A DNA stretch of 64,000 nt from an uncultured Clostridia bacterium. GTDB taxonomy: Bacteria > Bacillota > Clostridia > TANB77 > CAG-465. The stretch covers positions 25,314-89,313 of the forward strand of contig CAKPJL010000003.1 of the NCBI GenBank assembly GCA_934162655.1, read 5' to 3'. The number at the start of each line of letters is the position of its first letter. Within the stretch, counting starts at the first letter, position 1. The position numbers and the translations under genes were made by a program. Below the pieces are notes generated by a model. That model searched no databases and was not told where the DNA came from. It saw only the letters and a list, made by a program, of their open reading frames with translations. Below are positions 48,083 to 57,687 of this stretch, piece by piece.

Positions 48083-49435
48083 TTATCCTAAATACTCTAT
48101 TACAAGTGATACAACTGGATTTATATGATAAGAATCGCTCAAGGTATCCTCTATTTTTGGAGAATCTAAATATATTGTTCTTTTAGCAAAATTAACAAGT
48201 TCAACAGTATCTGATATGTCACCTATAATTATTATTCCTTGGGAATTTAATGTTACAGCTGATTGATTATATACAAATTCACTAGCACCTGTATATATTG
48301 TATCTTCATCTACTTTTCTAAATCCTATTGATACGAAGTCGGTCTTTTTATCAAAAGATGTACCATTTGCAAATGGAACATAGGCACTAACTGAAAATTC
48401 TACTTTATATATTCCTTGTTTTTTAAAGTTTATAGTATTATCTTGTTCATTTAATACATAAATATCACCATTATCCACTTCTTTTCTTGTAAGTGGTAAT
48501 CTATTTCCAGATGCCACCTCATAGCCTATATCTGGAAAATTATTATTATATGTAACAAAATAGCCAACCTTTATCTCTTCTGGTCCTACTGGACCAGTAG
48601 GGCCTATTGGTCCAGTAGGTCCTATCTCACCCTTATCACCTTTTGGTCCAATATCTCCTTTTTCTCCGGTATTTCCCTTTATTCCTTGTGGACCTCTAAA
48701 AGTCCCCGCATTTTTCCATGCATCATTTGTCTCAGGCCATATATATAAATCGTCTCCTACCGTATATGCATCGCCTACTACACCTTTTGGATGTTCTGCT
48801 AAGAGTTCATTTAAGTCATCATATGAATTAAGAATAATAAGATTAGCACCTGGTTCCCCCTGTATTCTACCAACATTTTGCCATTTATTATCTCTTGACC
48901 AAACATACAAATTTGGTCCCACAATATAAGAATCTCCTAGAGCACCAACCGGATGCTCATCTTCTAATTCTTTATATGTATCATAGTATCCAAGTATAGT
49001 AGTAGTTACTCCGTCTTCTCCTTTTGGACCACGTATTTTTCCAACATCTTTCCATGCCCCTTCATTATCCATCCAAATATATAGATTATCACCTACTAAA
49101 TAGCCTTCTCCTATTTTCCCTTGTGGATGATTTCTTACTAAATCTTGATATGTATCAAAGCTTCCAAGTATTGTTACACTACTTCCATCTTGACCTCTTG
49201 GTATTATAAAATCAAGGACATGATTTTTCCCACTCCCAACATCAATAACATATGCCTTATCATCCCAATTTGTAGTAGTTGTATTTCTAATTCTTATTGT
49301 ATCTGCCACGCCTGCTGGGCCAACCGGTCCAATGGGGCCTCCTACTCCTTGTGGTCCAGTAGGTCCAGTAGGGCCAACCAAGCATGGATTTTTACAACAA
49401 TTACATTTTTTATTACAATAAAACATTTCCTCCAC
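48083..49435 (-). CDS. Collagen-like surface protein with three cell-wall-type modules (BclA-like layout)
   Basis: This 450-residue protein is read from GTG 49435, which has AAGGAGG 7 bases upstream. It opens MEEMFYCNKKCNCCKNPC, a Cys-rich head. A short G-x-y block follows (about 25-42), then three similar modules of about 55-60 residues (about 75-235) with the pattern YDTYxxLxxxHPxGxxGxxYxVGxxLYxW. A second G-x-y block (about 243-282, GPTGPIGPTGPVGP) precedes a C-terminal beta-barrel-like domain of about 160 residues. The plan recalls exosporium and spore-coat collagen-like proteins. No signal peptide is seen. This fits spore-surface deposition or another export route. The gene lies beside the pseudo-sortase. 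Confidence 0.83.
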   Translation of the reverse strand: MEEMFYCNKKCNCCKNPCLVGPTGPTGPQGVGGPIGPVGPAGVADTIRIRNTTTTNWDDKAYVIDVGSGKNHVLDFIIPRGQDGSSVTILGSFDTYQDLVRNHPQGKIGEGYLVGDNLYIWMDNEGAWKDVGKIRGPKGEDGVTTTILGYYDTYKELEDEHPVGALGDSYIVGPNLYVWSRDNKWQNVGRIQGEPGANLIILNSYDDLNELLAEHPKGVVGDAYTVGDDLYIWPETNDAWKNAGTFRGPQGIKGNTGEKGDIGPKGDKGEIGPTGPIGPTGPVGPEEIKVGYFVTYNNNFPDIGYEVASGNRLPLTRKEVDNGDIYVLNEQDNTINFKKQGIYKVEFSVSAYVPFANGTSFDKKTDFVSIGFRKVDEDTIYTGASEFVYNQSAVTLNSQGIIIIGDISDTVELVNFAKRTIYLDSPKIEDTLSDSYHINPVVSLVIEYLG

Positions 49436-49497
49436 TTCTATTCCTCCTTATAAAATCTTAATTTAGAATATGAAATATTTTGTGTAATTGTTCCAAA

Positions 49498-49530
49498 AAA
49501 ATAAAACGTTTTAATAAAACGCTTTATTTT
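49498..49530 (-). terminator. Terminator of the pseudo-sortase gene
   Basis: Arms 49498-49512 and 49516-49530 pair with a G-T-type mismatch around a 3-base loop, with T's following on the minus strand. Confidence 0.75.
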
Positions 49531-49535
49531 TAATA

Positions 49536-50327
49536 CTATTTTACTTTCTTTGCTATAATGATTATTTTCCCGTTTTCTGCATGGTTTGAAGATGTTATAA
49601 GCGTAATAGTCTTATCACTATTTTCTAGCTTAAAGTCCTTATTATATATTGTATCATTTCTTATATTTTGTATGTAATTTTTAAATTCTTCTTCACTTAA
49701 AGCTTCCATATTAGAATAATCTATTTTTTCCTTACTTACTGATTCTAAATTCTGTGTAAATATTACCGCAAAAATTTCATACTCTTCCTCATTTTCTTCA
49801 GTAATTAACTTTATTATTTTATGTTCCCTATAATAATCATAGTTTTTATAATTAAAAAGTTCACTAAACATAACATAGTTATAATTATTTTTACCATATA
49901 ACACCATATTTTGATTAGACTTTGAAAAATTATAATCTTTATCTATAAATATAGAACCATTACTAGAAATATTTTTTTGGTAATCATGCTCCATATAATA
50001 TTCATTGTTTATTGTCTGTAAAACGGGATAATTAATATTTGTGCCATCTATTTTTATCCAAGCCATAATATCATTATTTTGTTTCTTTAATTCTTTTAGC
50101 CTCAAAACATTACTACTAATTTCACTTTCCCCGTCTATTTGGTTTATTTCACTATATATTTTAACATTTTCAAGTGCTTTACTTACTTGATTTGCGGTAT
50201 AAATATTATATAAATATTTTCCTATAAAAGATATACCAACAACAACTCCTATAACCACTACAATAAATGTTATTTTTTTAAATTCAGCTAAAAATTTGTT
50301 TTTATTTTCATTTGAATCTTTTTTCAT
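49536..50327 (-). CDS. Class B sortase-fold protein lacking the catalytic residues (pseudo-sortase)
   Basis: This 263-residue protein has an N-terminal membrane anchor (about 20-40) and a sortase B fold recognised from NDIMAWIKIDGTNINYPVLQ (about 85-104), YYMEHDYQKNISSNGSIFID (about 110-129) and NMVLYGKNNYN (140-150). The three active-site positions are all changed: His of LYGHN is Lys146, Cys of the TLxTC motif is Ser246 (TLITSSN), and Arg of NGR is Lys254 (ENGKI). Transpeptidation through Cys should be lost. It has its own terminator, and the collagen-like gene follows 100 bases downstream. It could be a membrane scaffold or a binding protein for that surface protein. That is inference. Confidence 0.85.
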   Translation of the reverse strand: MKKDSNENKNKFLAEFKKITFIVVVIGVVVGISFIGKYLYNIYTANQVSKALENVKIYSEINQIDGESEISSNVLRLKELKKQNNDIMAWIKIDGTNINYPVLQTINNEYYMEHDYQKNISSNGSIFIDKDYNFSKSNQNMVLYGKNNYNYVMFSELFNYKNYDYYREHKIIKLITEENEEEYEIFAVIFTQNLESVSKEKIDYSNMEALSEEEFKNYIQNIRNDTIYNKDFKLENSDKTITLITSSNHAENGKIIIIAKKVK

Positions 50328-50393
50328 ATTTTATATTTAACACCTCAAACTTATACACTTATTCTACACCATTTTTATTATATTTTCAATACT

Positions 50394-50433
50394 AAAAAAA
50401 AGAATACTAAATAAATAATTATCTAGTATTCTT
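50394..50433 (-). terminator. Terminator of ftsH
   Basis: AAGAATACTA (50400-50409) pairs perfectly with TAGTATTCTT (50424-50433), with a T-run following on the minus strand. Confidence 0.9.
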
Positions 50434-50438
50434 GCTAA

Positions 50439-52259
50439 TTATTCTTTAAATATAGCTTCAAACTCCTCAGAGTCTATTTTTTCTTTTTCAATTAATACAT
50501 TTGCTACTTTATGCAATTTATCAATATTATCTTTTAATACTTTTTCTGCATAGGAATATGCACGTGTTATTATCTCTCTTACTTCATCATCTATTTGTGC
50601 TGCTACTTTTTCGCTATAATTTCTTTGATTATTTATATCTTTACCTAAAAATACTTCATCATCTTGGCCCTGTGAAGATCCAAATGTTATTGGTCCTAAT
50701 TTTTCAGACATACCGTATTTCATAACCATATTTCTTGCAATTTTACTTGCTCTATCTATGTCGCTTGACGCTCCCGTACTAATATCATCTAACACTAATT
50801 GTTCTGCGACCCTACCACCTAGTAAAGATACAATATGTTCTTTCATTTCTGATTTAGAACGATAGCTCTTATCTTCGTTAGGTTTATACATAGTGTATCC
50901 ACCCGCCATTCCACGAGGCACTATTGATATTTGATGAACCGTATCATGAGTAGGTAAAAATCTAGATACAACCGCGTGACCAGCTTCGTGATATGCAGTA
51001 AGTTTTCTTTCCTTTTCACTTATAACTTTACTTTTCTTTTCAGGTCCCATCATTACTTTTACCATTGCTTCTTCTACATCTTCAACTGTTACAGTAGTCT
51101 TATTTTTTCTTGCAGCAAGTAAAGTTGCTTCATTTATCATATTTTCAAGATCTGCACCAGAAAATCCTGCAGTATTTTTTGCAATAATCTTAAAGTCAAT
51201 TGTTTTTTCAAATGGCTTACCTTTACTATGTAGTCTTAATATTTCTTCTCTTGCACCAATATCTGGTTCCCCTACTACTATTTGTCTATCAAATCTGCCC
51301 GGTCTTAACAATGCAGGATCTAGTATATCTGGTCTATTAGTTGCAGCCATAACTATTATACTTTCATGAGTTGCAAATCCATCCATTTCAACTAATAATT
51401 GATTTAGAGTTTGTTCTCTTTCATCATGTCCACCACCAAGACCTGCACCTCTATGGCGACCTACTGCATCTATTTCATCTATAAATACTATACATGGTGA
51501 ATTTGCTTTAGCATCGGCAAATAAATCCCTTACACGAGATGCACCAACACCTACAAACATCTCTACAAAGTCAGATCCACTAATTGAGAAAAATGGAACA
51601 TTGGCCTCACCTGCAACTGCCTTTGCAAGTAATGTCTTACCCATACCAGGTCCACCAACAAGCAATACTCCCTTAGGAATTCTTGCCCCCATATCTTGAT
51701 ATTTTTTTGGATTCTTTAGAAATTCTACTATTTCTTGAAGTTCCTCTTTTTCTTCTTTAAGCCCTGCTACACTATCAAAAGTTACTTTATCTTTTGAACT
51801 TTTGTCATACATTTTGGCTCTATTTTTTCCAAAACTCATCGCTTTATTATTTCCGTCATTAGTTTTTCTTAACATAAATAGGAATATAAGTAAAGTTCCA
51901 ACTAAAAGCAAGATATTTGGAATAAGTGGAGTTATTGTTTCCATAAAAGTTTCTCCATCAACTTTAAATTCAAACTCTCTTGCAGCAATTTTATCTTGGA
52001 TTCTTTCAATAAAAGCATTAGTAGTTGGAATTTTAACTTCTCTTACTATACTTTCTTCATCCTTTAATCTTACCTTAGCACTATATCTGCTATTATCAAG
52101 AGTTATAGAACTTACTTTCCCTTCATCTATTTTTTGAAGTAATTCATCATAATTCATATCCTTAGTAACATTTGAGCTAAGAATTGAAATTAGATAAACT
52201 GCAATTCCTATTATAAGTAAATATGTTATTAATGTTCTTACTATACTTTTCTTATTCAT
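50439..52259 (-). CDS. ftsH: ATP-dependent zinc metalloprotease FtsH
   Basis: This 606-residue protein is read from ATG 52259 ([14 protein letters not shown]), with AGGGGAG upstream. A longer reading overlaps tilS without reason. It has two membrane helices (about 9-27 and 115-133), an AAA domain with Walker [14 protein letters not shown], Walker [12 protein letters not shown] and the second region of homology [20 protein letters not shown], then an M41 peptidase domain with HEAGH. It degrades misassembled membrane proteins and regulators. It is the last gene of gdpP-rplI-dnaB-tilS-ftsH, and tilS-ftsH order is common in Bacillota. Confidence 0.98.
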   Translation of the reverse strand: MNKKSIVRTLITYLLIIGIAVYLISILSSNVTKDMNYDELLQKIDEGKVSSITLDNSRYSAKVRLKDEESIVREVKIPTTNAFIERIQDKIAAREFEFKVDGETFMETITPLIPNILLLVGTLLIFLFMLRKTNDGNNKAMSFGKNRAKMYDKSSKDKVTFDSVAGLKEEKEELQEIVEFLKNPKKYQDMGARIPKGVLLVGGPGMGKTLLAKAVAGEANVPFFSISGSDFVEMFVGVGASRVRDLFADAKANSPCIVFIDEIDAVGRHRGAGLGGGHDEREQTLNQLLVEMDGFATHESIIVMAATNRPDILDPALLRPGRFDRQIVVGEPDIGAREEILRLHSKGKPFEKTIDFKIIAKNTAGFSGADLENMINEATLLAARKNKTTVTVEDVEEAMVKVMMGPEKKSKVISEKERKLTAYHEAGHAVVSRFLPTHDTVHQISIVPRGMAGGYTMYKPNEDKSYRSKSEMKEHIVSLLGGRVAEQLVLDDISTGASSDIDRASKIARNMVMKYGMSEKLGPITFGSSQGQDDEVFLGKDINNQRNYSEKVAAQIDDEVREIITRAYSYAEKVLKDNIDKLHKVANVLIEKEKIDSEEFEAIFKE

Positions 52260-52269
52260 TTTTTCTCCC

Positions 52270-53307
52270 CTAACTAATTTTACTAATTTTTGCAATGTCT
52301 TTTGTAATGATTTCTATACAAAACTTACTACCATATACAAACATTTTGCCTTTTTTGTGCTCAACTAATATTTTGTATATATCCTCAATGTGGGTACTAG
52401 ATATTCCATTTAAATCGGATATACACATTTTTATTATTTCTCTTATACACCTAGTAGCTATTGCCTCGTGAAGTTTTATAATAGTATTTATATTAAAGCT
52501 TATGCCCAAATTATTATTTTCTATTATAGCACTCTTTATAATATTATTTGTGTATTGTGACAAAAATTCTTCTTCTTTTATCAAAATTTTCCTTGTTTTT
52601 AAAATGCTATCACAAATATTTTTACCTAAATTTTGTTTTAGAGTTGGTATAACATTTAATCTTACTTTATTTCTTAAATATATATCACACATGTTGGTTT
52701 TATCAATTTTTGCATTCAAATTGTTATTATTACCGTACTCTTCTATTTCCTCACGACTAATATCTAAAAGGGGCCTTATAATATTTTGAGTTTTGTATGA
52801 TATTCCACAAAGTCCCTTAAGTCCTGTTCCTCGTGACAAATTGAGTATAATTGTTTCAACATTATCAAGACTGTTATGGGCTACTGCTATTTTAGTTGCA
52901 TTTTCTTTTTTTAATACTTCGTTAAAAAATTCATATCTTATTTTTCTTCCGCACATTTCAGTAGATATTTTCCCTTTCTTTGCCTCTTTTGTAACATTTA
53001 CTTTTAAATAATTAAAGGAAATTCCTAGCCTTTTGCAATACTGTTCTACATAGACTTTCTCATCTTCTGATTCTTCTCTAATCATATGATTTACATGTGC
53101 TACAACTAAACTGTAGTCTATATTATTATATTTTTTAAATTGTTCTTTTAAATTATTTAATACATTTAGTAAACACATAGAATCAGGTCCACCTGAAACA
53201 GCAACTACAATTTTGTCACCATTTTTTATTAAATCGTTCTTTACTATTGTATCATATACTTTATCTTCTAAACTAATATTCTTTAAATCTCTACTATTTT
53301 TAACCAT
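52270..53307 (-). CDS. tilS: tRNA(Ile)-lysidine synthetase TilS
   Basis: This 345-residue protein is read from ATG 53307 (MVKNSRDLKN), with AGAGG just before it. It has the PP-loop VVAVSGGPDSMCLLN (about 32-46), the family motifs VAHVNHMIREES and VAHNSLDNVETIILNLSRGTGLKGL, and a shorter C-terminal part than many TilS proteins. It modifies C34 of tRNA-Ile(CAT) with lysine. The start overlaps the end of dnaB by 8 bases, so the two are translationally coupled, and ftsH follows after 10 bases. Confidence 0.95.
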   Translation of the reverse strand: MVKNSRDLKNISLEDKVYDTIVKNDLIKNGDKIVVAVSGGPDSMCLLNVLNNLKEQFKKYNNIDYSLVVAHVNHMIREESEDEKVYVEQYCKRLGISFNYLKVNVTKEAKKGKISTEMCGRKIRYEFFNEVLKKENATKIAVAHNSLDNVETIILNLSRGTGLKGLCGISYKTQNIIRPLLDISREEIEEYGNNNNLNAKIDKTNMCDIYLRNKVRLNVIPTLKQNLGKNICDSILKTRKILIKEEEFLSQYTNNIIKSAIIENNNLGISFNINTIIKLHEAIATRCIREIIKMCISDLNGISSTHIEDIYKILVEHKKGKMFVYGSKFCIEIITKDIAKISKIS

Positions 53308-54655
53308 TAACCTCTGGACCTCTATATAAATTTGCAAATTTTGTATACTCTGGAATCCAAGCAAGTTCTACTGTACCAGTTGAACCGCTTCTATTTTTTG
53401 CTATTATTACTTCTGCTATATTTTTCTTTTCTGTATTTGGGTCATAATAATCTTCTCTATGTAAAAACATTACTATGTCGGCATCTTGTTCAATAGATCC
53501 AGATTCACGAAGATCTGAAAGCATTGGTCTATGATCAGTTCTTGCTTCAGCCGCACGACTAAGTTGAGACAAAGCTATAACTGGTACATTTAGTTCTTTT
53601 GCAAGAATCTTTAGCGACCTACTTATCTCTGATACCTCTTGTTGTCTTGATGAATTTTTATTTTTAGACTCCATAAGCTGTAAGTAGTCAATTATTATGA
53701 GTCCTATATTTTTCTCAAGCTTTGCTTTTCTACACTTAGCTCTTAGCTCTGCTGAGGTAAGGCCCGGTGTATCATCTATATATATTGGCATGTCAGAAAG
53801 TCTACCACTTGCTTCTCCTAATTTTAACCAGTCTTCGCTATCTAGTTTGGCATTTTTTACCTTATTACTATCAACTTCTGATTCTGCACAAAGAATTCTT
53901 TTTGTTACCTCTTCTTTTGACATTTCAAGGTTAAATATCATGACAGGTGTTTTTTGATGTCTTGCAACATAATTTGCTATGTTTAAAACAAACGCACTCT
54001 TACCCATAGCAGGACGTGCTGCAACTATAAGCAATGCAGAATTATTAAGACCTGAGGTTTTAGCATCCAAATCTACAAAGCCTGATTCAAGACCAGAAAT
54101 TGCTTTGCCAGATTTGCAAAGATCCTCTATTTCATCAAAAACATTAATCAAGACCTCTTTAATTGAGGCATATCCTCTTGAATTTCTTTCTTGAACAACA
54201 TCAAATATTCTCTTTTCTGCCTGTTCTACTAGTGTATCAACATCTTCTGTTCCAGAATAACCATTTCTTATAATCTCATTTGCTGTTTTAATTAAGTTTC
54301 TAATTACTGACTTTTCTTCTACTATTTTTACATAGTTTTCAATATTTGAAACGGCTGGAACATTATCAACAAGTGTGGCAATATATGAAATCCCCCCAAC
54401 TTTTTCTAATGTTCCTCTAAGTGACAGCTGATCTTTTAGCGTTATCATATCTATGCTTTTACCTATACCATAAAGTTCTAACATAGCAGCATATATTTCT
54501 TTATTATCTTCTCTATAAAAATCATCTGGTTTTAACACTTCAATAGATGCAATTATAGCATCTTTATCAACAAGCATTGAGCCTAAAACCGCCTGCTCTG
54601 CTAAAATATCATTTGGCTGAGACTTTGATATAGCTTCACCTTCCAAAACATTCAC
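53300..54655 (-). CDS. dnaB: Replicative DNA helicase DnaB
   Basis: This 451-residue protein has an N-terminal helical domain (NDILAEQAVLGSMLVDKDAI, about 15-34) and a RecA-type C-terminal domain with Walker A AARPAMGKSAFVLN (about 208-221) and the motif IIDYLQLM (about 318-325). The start is GTG 54655, directly after the rplI stop, with AGGA upstream. No intein is present. It is the ring helicase of the replication fork. The rplI-dnaB order is common in Bacillota. Confidence 0.97.
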   Translation of the reverse strand: MNVLEGEAISKSQPNDILAEQAVLGSMLVDKDAIIASIEVLKPDDFYREDNKEIYAAMLELYGIGKSIDMITLKDQLSLRGTLEKVGGISYIATLVDNVPAVSNIENYVKIVEEKSVIRNLIKTANEIIRNGYSGTEDVDTLVEQAEKRIFDVVQERNSRGYASIKEVLINVFDEIEDLCKSGKAISGLESGFVDLDAKTSGLNNSALLIVAARPAMGKSAFVLNIANYVARHQKTPVMIFNLEMSKEEVTKRILCAESEVDSNKVKNAKLDSEDWLKLGEASGRLSDMPIYIDDTPGLTSAELRAKCRKAKLEKNIGLIIIDYLQLMESKNKNSSRQQEVSEISRSLKILAKELNVPVIALSQLSRAAEARTDHRPMLSDLRESGSIEQDADIVMFLHREDYYDPNTEKKNIAEVIIAKNRSGSTGTVELAWIPEYTKFANLYRGPEVNG

Positions 54656-55102
54656 CTACAATCCTATTACAACTATTTTTAATTTTGCTATTATTCCTTC
54701 ATATAACTTTATATCCACATTAAATGTTCCTACTTGTTTAATCGGATTTTTTATGATAATTTTTTTCTTATCAACTGCAATTCCTACTTTTTGATTTAGA
54801 CTATCTGATATTTCTTTTTCTGTAACACATCCAAAAAGTTTTCCGCCTTCTCCTAGTTTATGTCTAAACTCGATGCATGTTTTTTCTATTTTTTCTTTTT
54901 TCTCTTCTGCTGCTTTTATTTCTTCATTTTTTTTAAACTTTATTGCATCTGTTTTTCCTTTTGCTTCATTTACTGCTTTATTGTCGGCAAGCACTGCTAA
55001 TTTTTTAGGAAGTAAGAAATTTCTAGCATATCCTTCTGAAACATCTACTATTTGTAACTTTTTTCCTACTCCTTTTACATCTTGATTTAATACTACTTTC
55101 AT
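54656..55102 (-). CDS. rplI: 50S ribosomal protein L9
   Basis: This 148-residue protein starts MKVVLNQDVKGVGKKLQIVDVSEGYARNFLLPKKLA (the L9 signature, about 1-36). A long connecting helix rich in Lys/Glu (about 40-80) and a C-terminal domain (about 85-148) complete the standard two-domain form. It binds 23S rRNA. It lies 17 bases after gdpP and abuts dnaB with no gap. Confidence 0.97.
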   Translation of the reverse strand: MKVVLNQDVKGVGKKLQIVDVSEGYARNFLLPKKLAVLADNKAVNEAKGKTDAIKFKKNEEIKAAEEKKEKIEKTCIEFRHKLGEGGKLFGCVTEKEISDSLNQKVGIAVDKKKIIIKNPIKQVGTFNVDIKLYEGIIAKLKIVVIGL

Positions 55103-55119
55103 AGTTCCCTCCTAAACTT

Positions 55120-57075
55120 CTATTCTCCAAAATACTCATCAATTGAATCTAAAAGTCTTTTCTTAGCTTCTTCAAGAGATATTCCTGCAATTTGTGCACC
55201 TGCAAATGTTAAGTGTCCGCCTCCGCCAATTTTTTCTAATATTGCTTGAACGTTGATATCTCCCATAGATCTTCCTGATATCATAATTACATTATCAACT
55301 CTGCTCAAAACAAATGATGCTATAACACCTGATATTGATAATAGTTCATCTGCTGCTTGTGCTGCAATTATAGGCATTTCTCCGTAACTTTCTTCTGTCA
55401 TAGAAATAGCAATTTTACCCTTGATAATCTCTGCATTCTTTACTATTTCTACTTTTGCTATATATGTTTCAAAATCACTTTGGAATAATTGTTTTACTTC
55501 TGTAAGATCAATTCCAAATTTTTTAAGATATGCTGCCACTTCAAAAGTTCTAACACCAGTTTTAAACATAAAATTTTTTGTATCTATTACAATACCTGCA
55601 TATATACTTTCAGCTTCCTCTGGTAAGAGTTCTATACTATCAAGATACATTAAAATTTCTGTTACAAGCTCTGAGGTTGAAGAAGAATAAATTTCATGAT
55701 ATGTTAAAAATGCATTTTCAATAAATTCAGTTCCTCTTCTATGGTGATCTATTATTATTACCTTTTCGAATTCATCAAGTAAATCCGGATATGCAAGATA
55801 TGATTTTTTGTGAGTATCTACTACAAAAAGTACACTACTAGATGAATTTATTTTTTTTATATCATCTCTTGTTACAAAAACATCATCATAAATTCCTGTG
55901 GCCTTTACTTTATCTATAACAGCCTTTGTACTATTGTTACATTTTCCATCTATAACTATATAGACATTCTTAGAAAAAGTCTTACATATTTTAGCAATTC
56001 CTACGGCTGCACCTATACAGTCTATATCAGTGTTTTTATGTCCCATTACATATACTGTATCTGCTTTTTCTATGGTATCTTTTACTGCCTGAGCAATTGT
56101 TCTTGCCCTTACCTTACTAGTCTTTTCTACACCAATATTTGTACCACCGTAAAAGTCAAATTTCTTATCTTTTTTTATTACACTTTGATCTCCACCACGC
56201 CCAAGTGCTATATCAAGTGCTGATGTAGCAGATTTATATCTCTCATCAAGTGTTGATTCTAAGTATGAAATACCCATAGAAATCGTAACCGTAAGTTTGG
56301 TATCTTGTGATACTTCTTTTACTTTTTCTAAAATTGTAAAAGATTCTTCTTCCATCTTTTTTATATATTGTCTTTCAACAAAAATAACATACTTATCCTT
56401 ATCAACCTTGGTTATTATGCCTTTATTTTGAATTGCAAAGTCAGCTAGAACTTTTGTTATTTTGGAAGTTATCTCTGCCTTTTTTATTTCATCTTGACCT
56501 TGCATAGTTTCTTCGTAATTATCTAAAAATATAATTCCTACTGCAACCTTAGTATCTTCTAAAAGTTTTTTTAATCTATCTTCTTCACTCTTGTTTATAT
56601 ACAAGATAAACAAAGCATCATATCCTAAAAATTTAATCTTATTTCCTATTGCAATATAGCTTTCATCATTTCCAATTTCAACACTACATTCTTTATTCTC
56701 ATGCTGTTTTTCTATATCTAGAGCACTATCTATTATAACATCTTTTGGAATCGCATGAAGACATGATTTATTTTGCCACAAAACATTTGTAGGCAAACTT
56801 ACTATTGCCATCGGCACATTTAAAAGGTCTAAATTCTTTTTAAGTCCATTTTCGAGTGATTCTGTAAGTTCATCAACCCTTTGTCTTCTTTTTTTTATTT
56901 CATCAATGCACGATAATACACATAGTAGCGTTAATACAAAAATAAGTGATATACCAACATAAAATGTAATTTTATTTATGCAAGAAACAATAGCTGATAT
57001 TAGTATAAGTACACAAAAATATGAAATCTTTATTGCAAATATATTTACATTTAAAAAACTAATTTTATTTTTCAC
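55120..57075 (-). CDS. gdpP: Cyclic-di-AMP phosphodiesterase GdpP (YybT type)
   Basis: This 651-residue protein is read from GTG 57075 (MKNKISFLNVN), with AGGGG 7 bases upstream. The longer TTG start has no ribosome site. Two membrane helices lie near 15-55, followed by a PAS-like domain (about 75-150), a degenerate GGDEF domain (about 165-300) and a DHH/DHHA1 module (about 330-650). The DHH motif is VIIIDHHRRG, an Asp of the metal site is in VDTHKKSYLAY, and GGGGHLTFAGAQ is the DHHA1 signature. It degrades cyclic-di-AMP. The gdpP-rplI-dnaB order is typical of Bacillota. Confidence 0.95.
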   Translation of the reverse strand: MKNKISFLNVNIFAIKISYFCVLILISAIVSCINKITFYVGISLIFVLTLLCVLSCIDEIKKRRQRVDELTESLENGLKKNLDLLNVPMAIVSLPTNVLWQNKSCLHAIPKDVIIDSALDIEKQHENKECSVEIGNDESYIAIGNKIKFLGYDALFILYINKSEEDRLKKLLEDTKVAVGIIFLDNYEETMQGQDEIKKAEITSKITKVLADFAIQNKGIITKVDKDKYVIFVERQYIKKMEEESFTILEKVKEVSQDTKLTVTISMGISYLESTLDERYKSATSALDIALGRGGDQSVIKKDKKFDFYGGTNIGVEKTSKVRARTIAQAVKDTIEKADTVYVMGHKNTDIDCIGAAVGIAKICKTFSKNVYIVIDGKCNNSTKAVIDKVKATGIYDDVFVTRDDIKKINSSSSVLFVVDTHKKSYLAYPDLLDEFEKVIIIDHHRRGTEFIENAFLTYHEIYSSSTSELVTEILMYLDSIELLPEEAESIYAGIVIDTKNFMFKTGVRTFEVAAYLKKFGIDLTEVKQLFQSDFETYIAKVEIVKNAEIIKGKIAISMTEESYGEMPIIAAQAADELLSISGVIASFVLSRVDNVIMISGRSMGDINVQAILEKIGGGGHLTFAGAQIAGISLEEAKKRLLDSIDEYFGE

Positions 57076-57111
57076 AAATTTACCCCTAAATAAATCCAAA
57101 TAATCGTATAT

Positions 57112-57140
57112 ATTTTACTATTTTTTATTGATTTTGTCAA
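57112..57140 (-). promoter_or_regulatory. Promoter of the gdpP-rplI-dnaB-tilS-ftsH run
   Basis: On the minus strand TTGACA (57140-57135), 17 bases, TAAAAT (57117-57112), about 35 bases before GTG 57075. The -10 lies upstream of the longer TTG start only by a few bases, which supports the shorter gene. Confidence 0.8.
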
Positions 57141-57242
57141 GATTATAAAGAGTTTAGTAAAAATTAAGAATATATTTATATTTTAATATTAAATGGTATT
57201 TTTTTGTTCTTTTTAGCAAACACTAATTGTATATATAATAAC

Positions 57243-57294
57243 TCTTATAGTTGATTTAAATTACATTAGCTATGTTATATATTATTCTTATAGT
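57243..57294 (+). repeat. Two TCTTATAGT direct repeats before the XRE gene
   Basis: TCTTATAGT occurs at 57243-57251 and again at 57286-57294, the second just before the GAGGT ribosome site of the regulator gene. They might be operator half-sites for autoregulation. The AT-rich context makes chance occurrence possible. Confidence 0.35.
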
Positions 57295-57310
57295 GTTATG
57301 AGGTAAAAAA

Positions 57311-57664
57311 ATGAACAATGATGAAAATAACCAAATTAGTAAAAATAATTTAATTAATCAAATGGCATTTGGTAAAAAAATAAGAGATGCAAGAAATAAT
57401 CTTGGTATTTCCCGTGCAAAACTCGCAGAAAACGTTGGAATATCTGTAAATTTCTTAGGAGATATAGAAAGAGGTCTTAAACTTCCTAGCGTACCAAATC
57501 TAATAATGATTTCAAATATACTAAAAGTGAGCCTAGATAGCTTATTTTCAGACTCACTTGATAATATTTTATTTGAAGAAAGTGATAATTTGTACTATAC
57601 TAATAGACAAAAAGCAATAATAAATTCTGTAATAAAGGCTATAACAGAAAATTTTAAAGAATAA
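57311..57664 (+). CDS. XRE-family transcriptional regulator
   Basis: This 117-residue protein has an HTH_3 domain (about 20-75): FGKKIRDARNNLGISRAKLAENVGISVNFLGDIERGLKLPSVPNLIMISN, followed by an acidic C-terminal tail. ATG 57311 has GAGGT 7 bases upstream. It is a single plus-strand gene between two minus-strand operons. It is similar in size to small repressors of the SinR/PlcR-like kind, but no regulon can be assigned. A terminator shared with the AlkD-like gene follows. Confidence 0.9.
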   Translation: MNNDENNQISKNNLINQMAFGKKIRDARNNLGISRAKLAENVGISVNFLGDIERGLKLPSVPNLIMISNILKVSLDSLFSDSLDNILFEESDNLYYTNRQKAIINSVIKAITENFKE

Positions 57665-57687
57665 AAAGTAAATTTATCTTTTTATTC
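57659..57687. terminator. Bidirectional terminator between the XRE and AlkD-like genes
   Basis: GAATAAAAAG (57659-57668) pairs perfectly with CTTTTTATTC (57678-57687). It lies between convergent genes and includes the ends of both. Confidence 0.7.
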
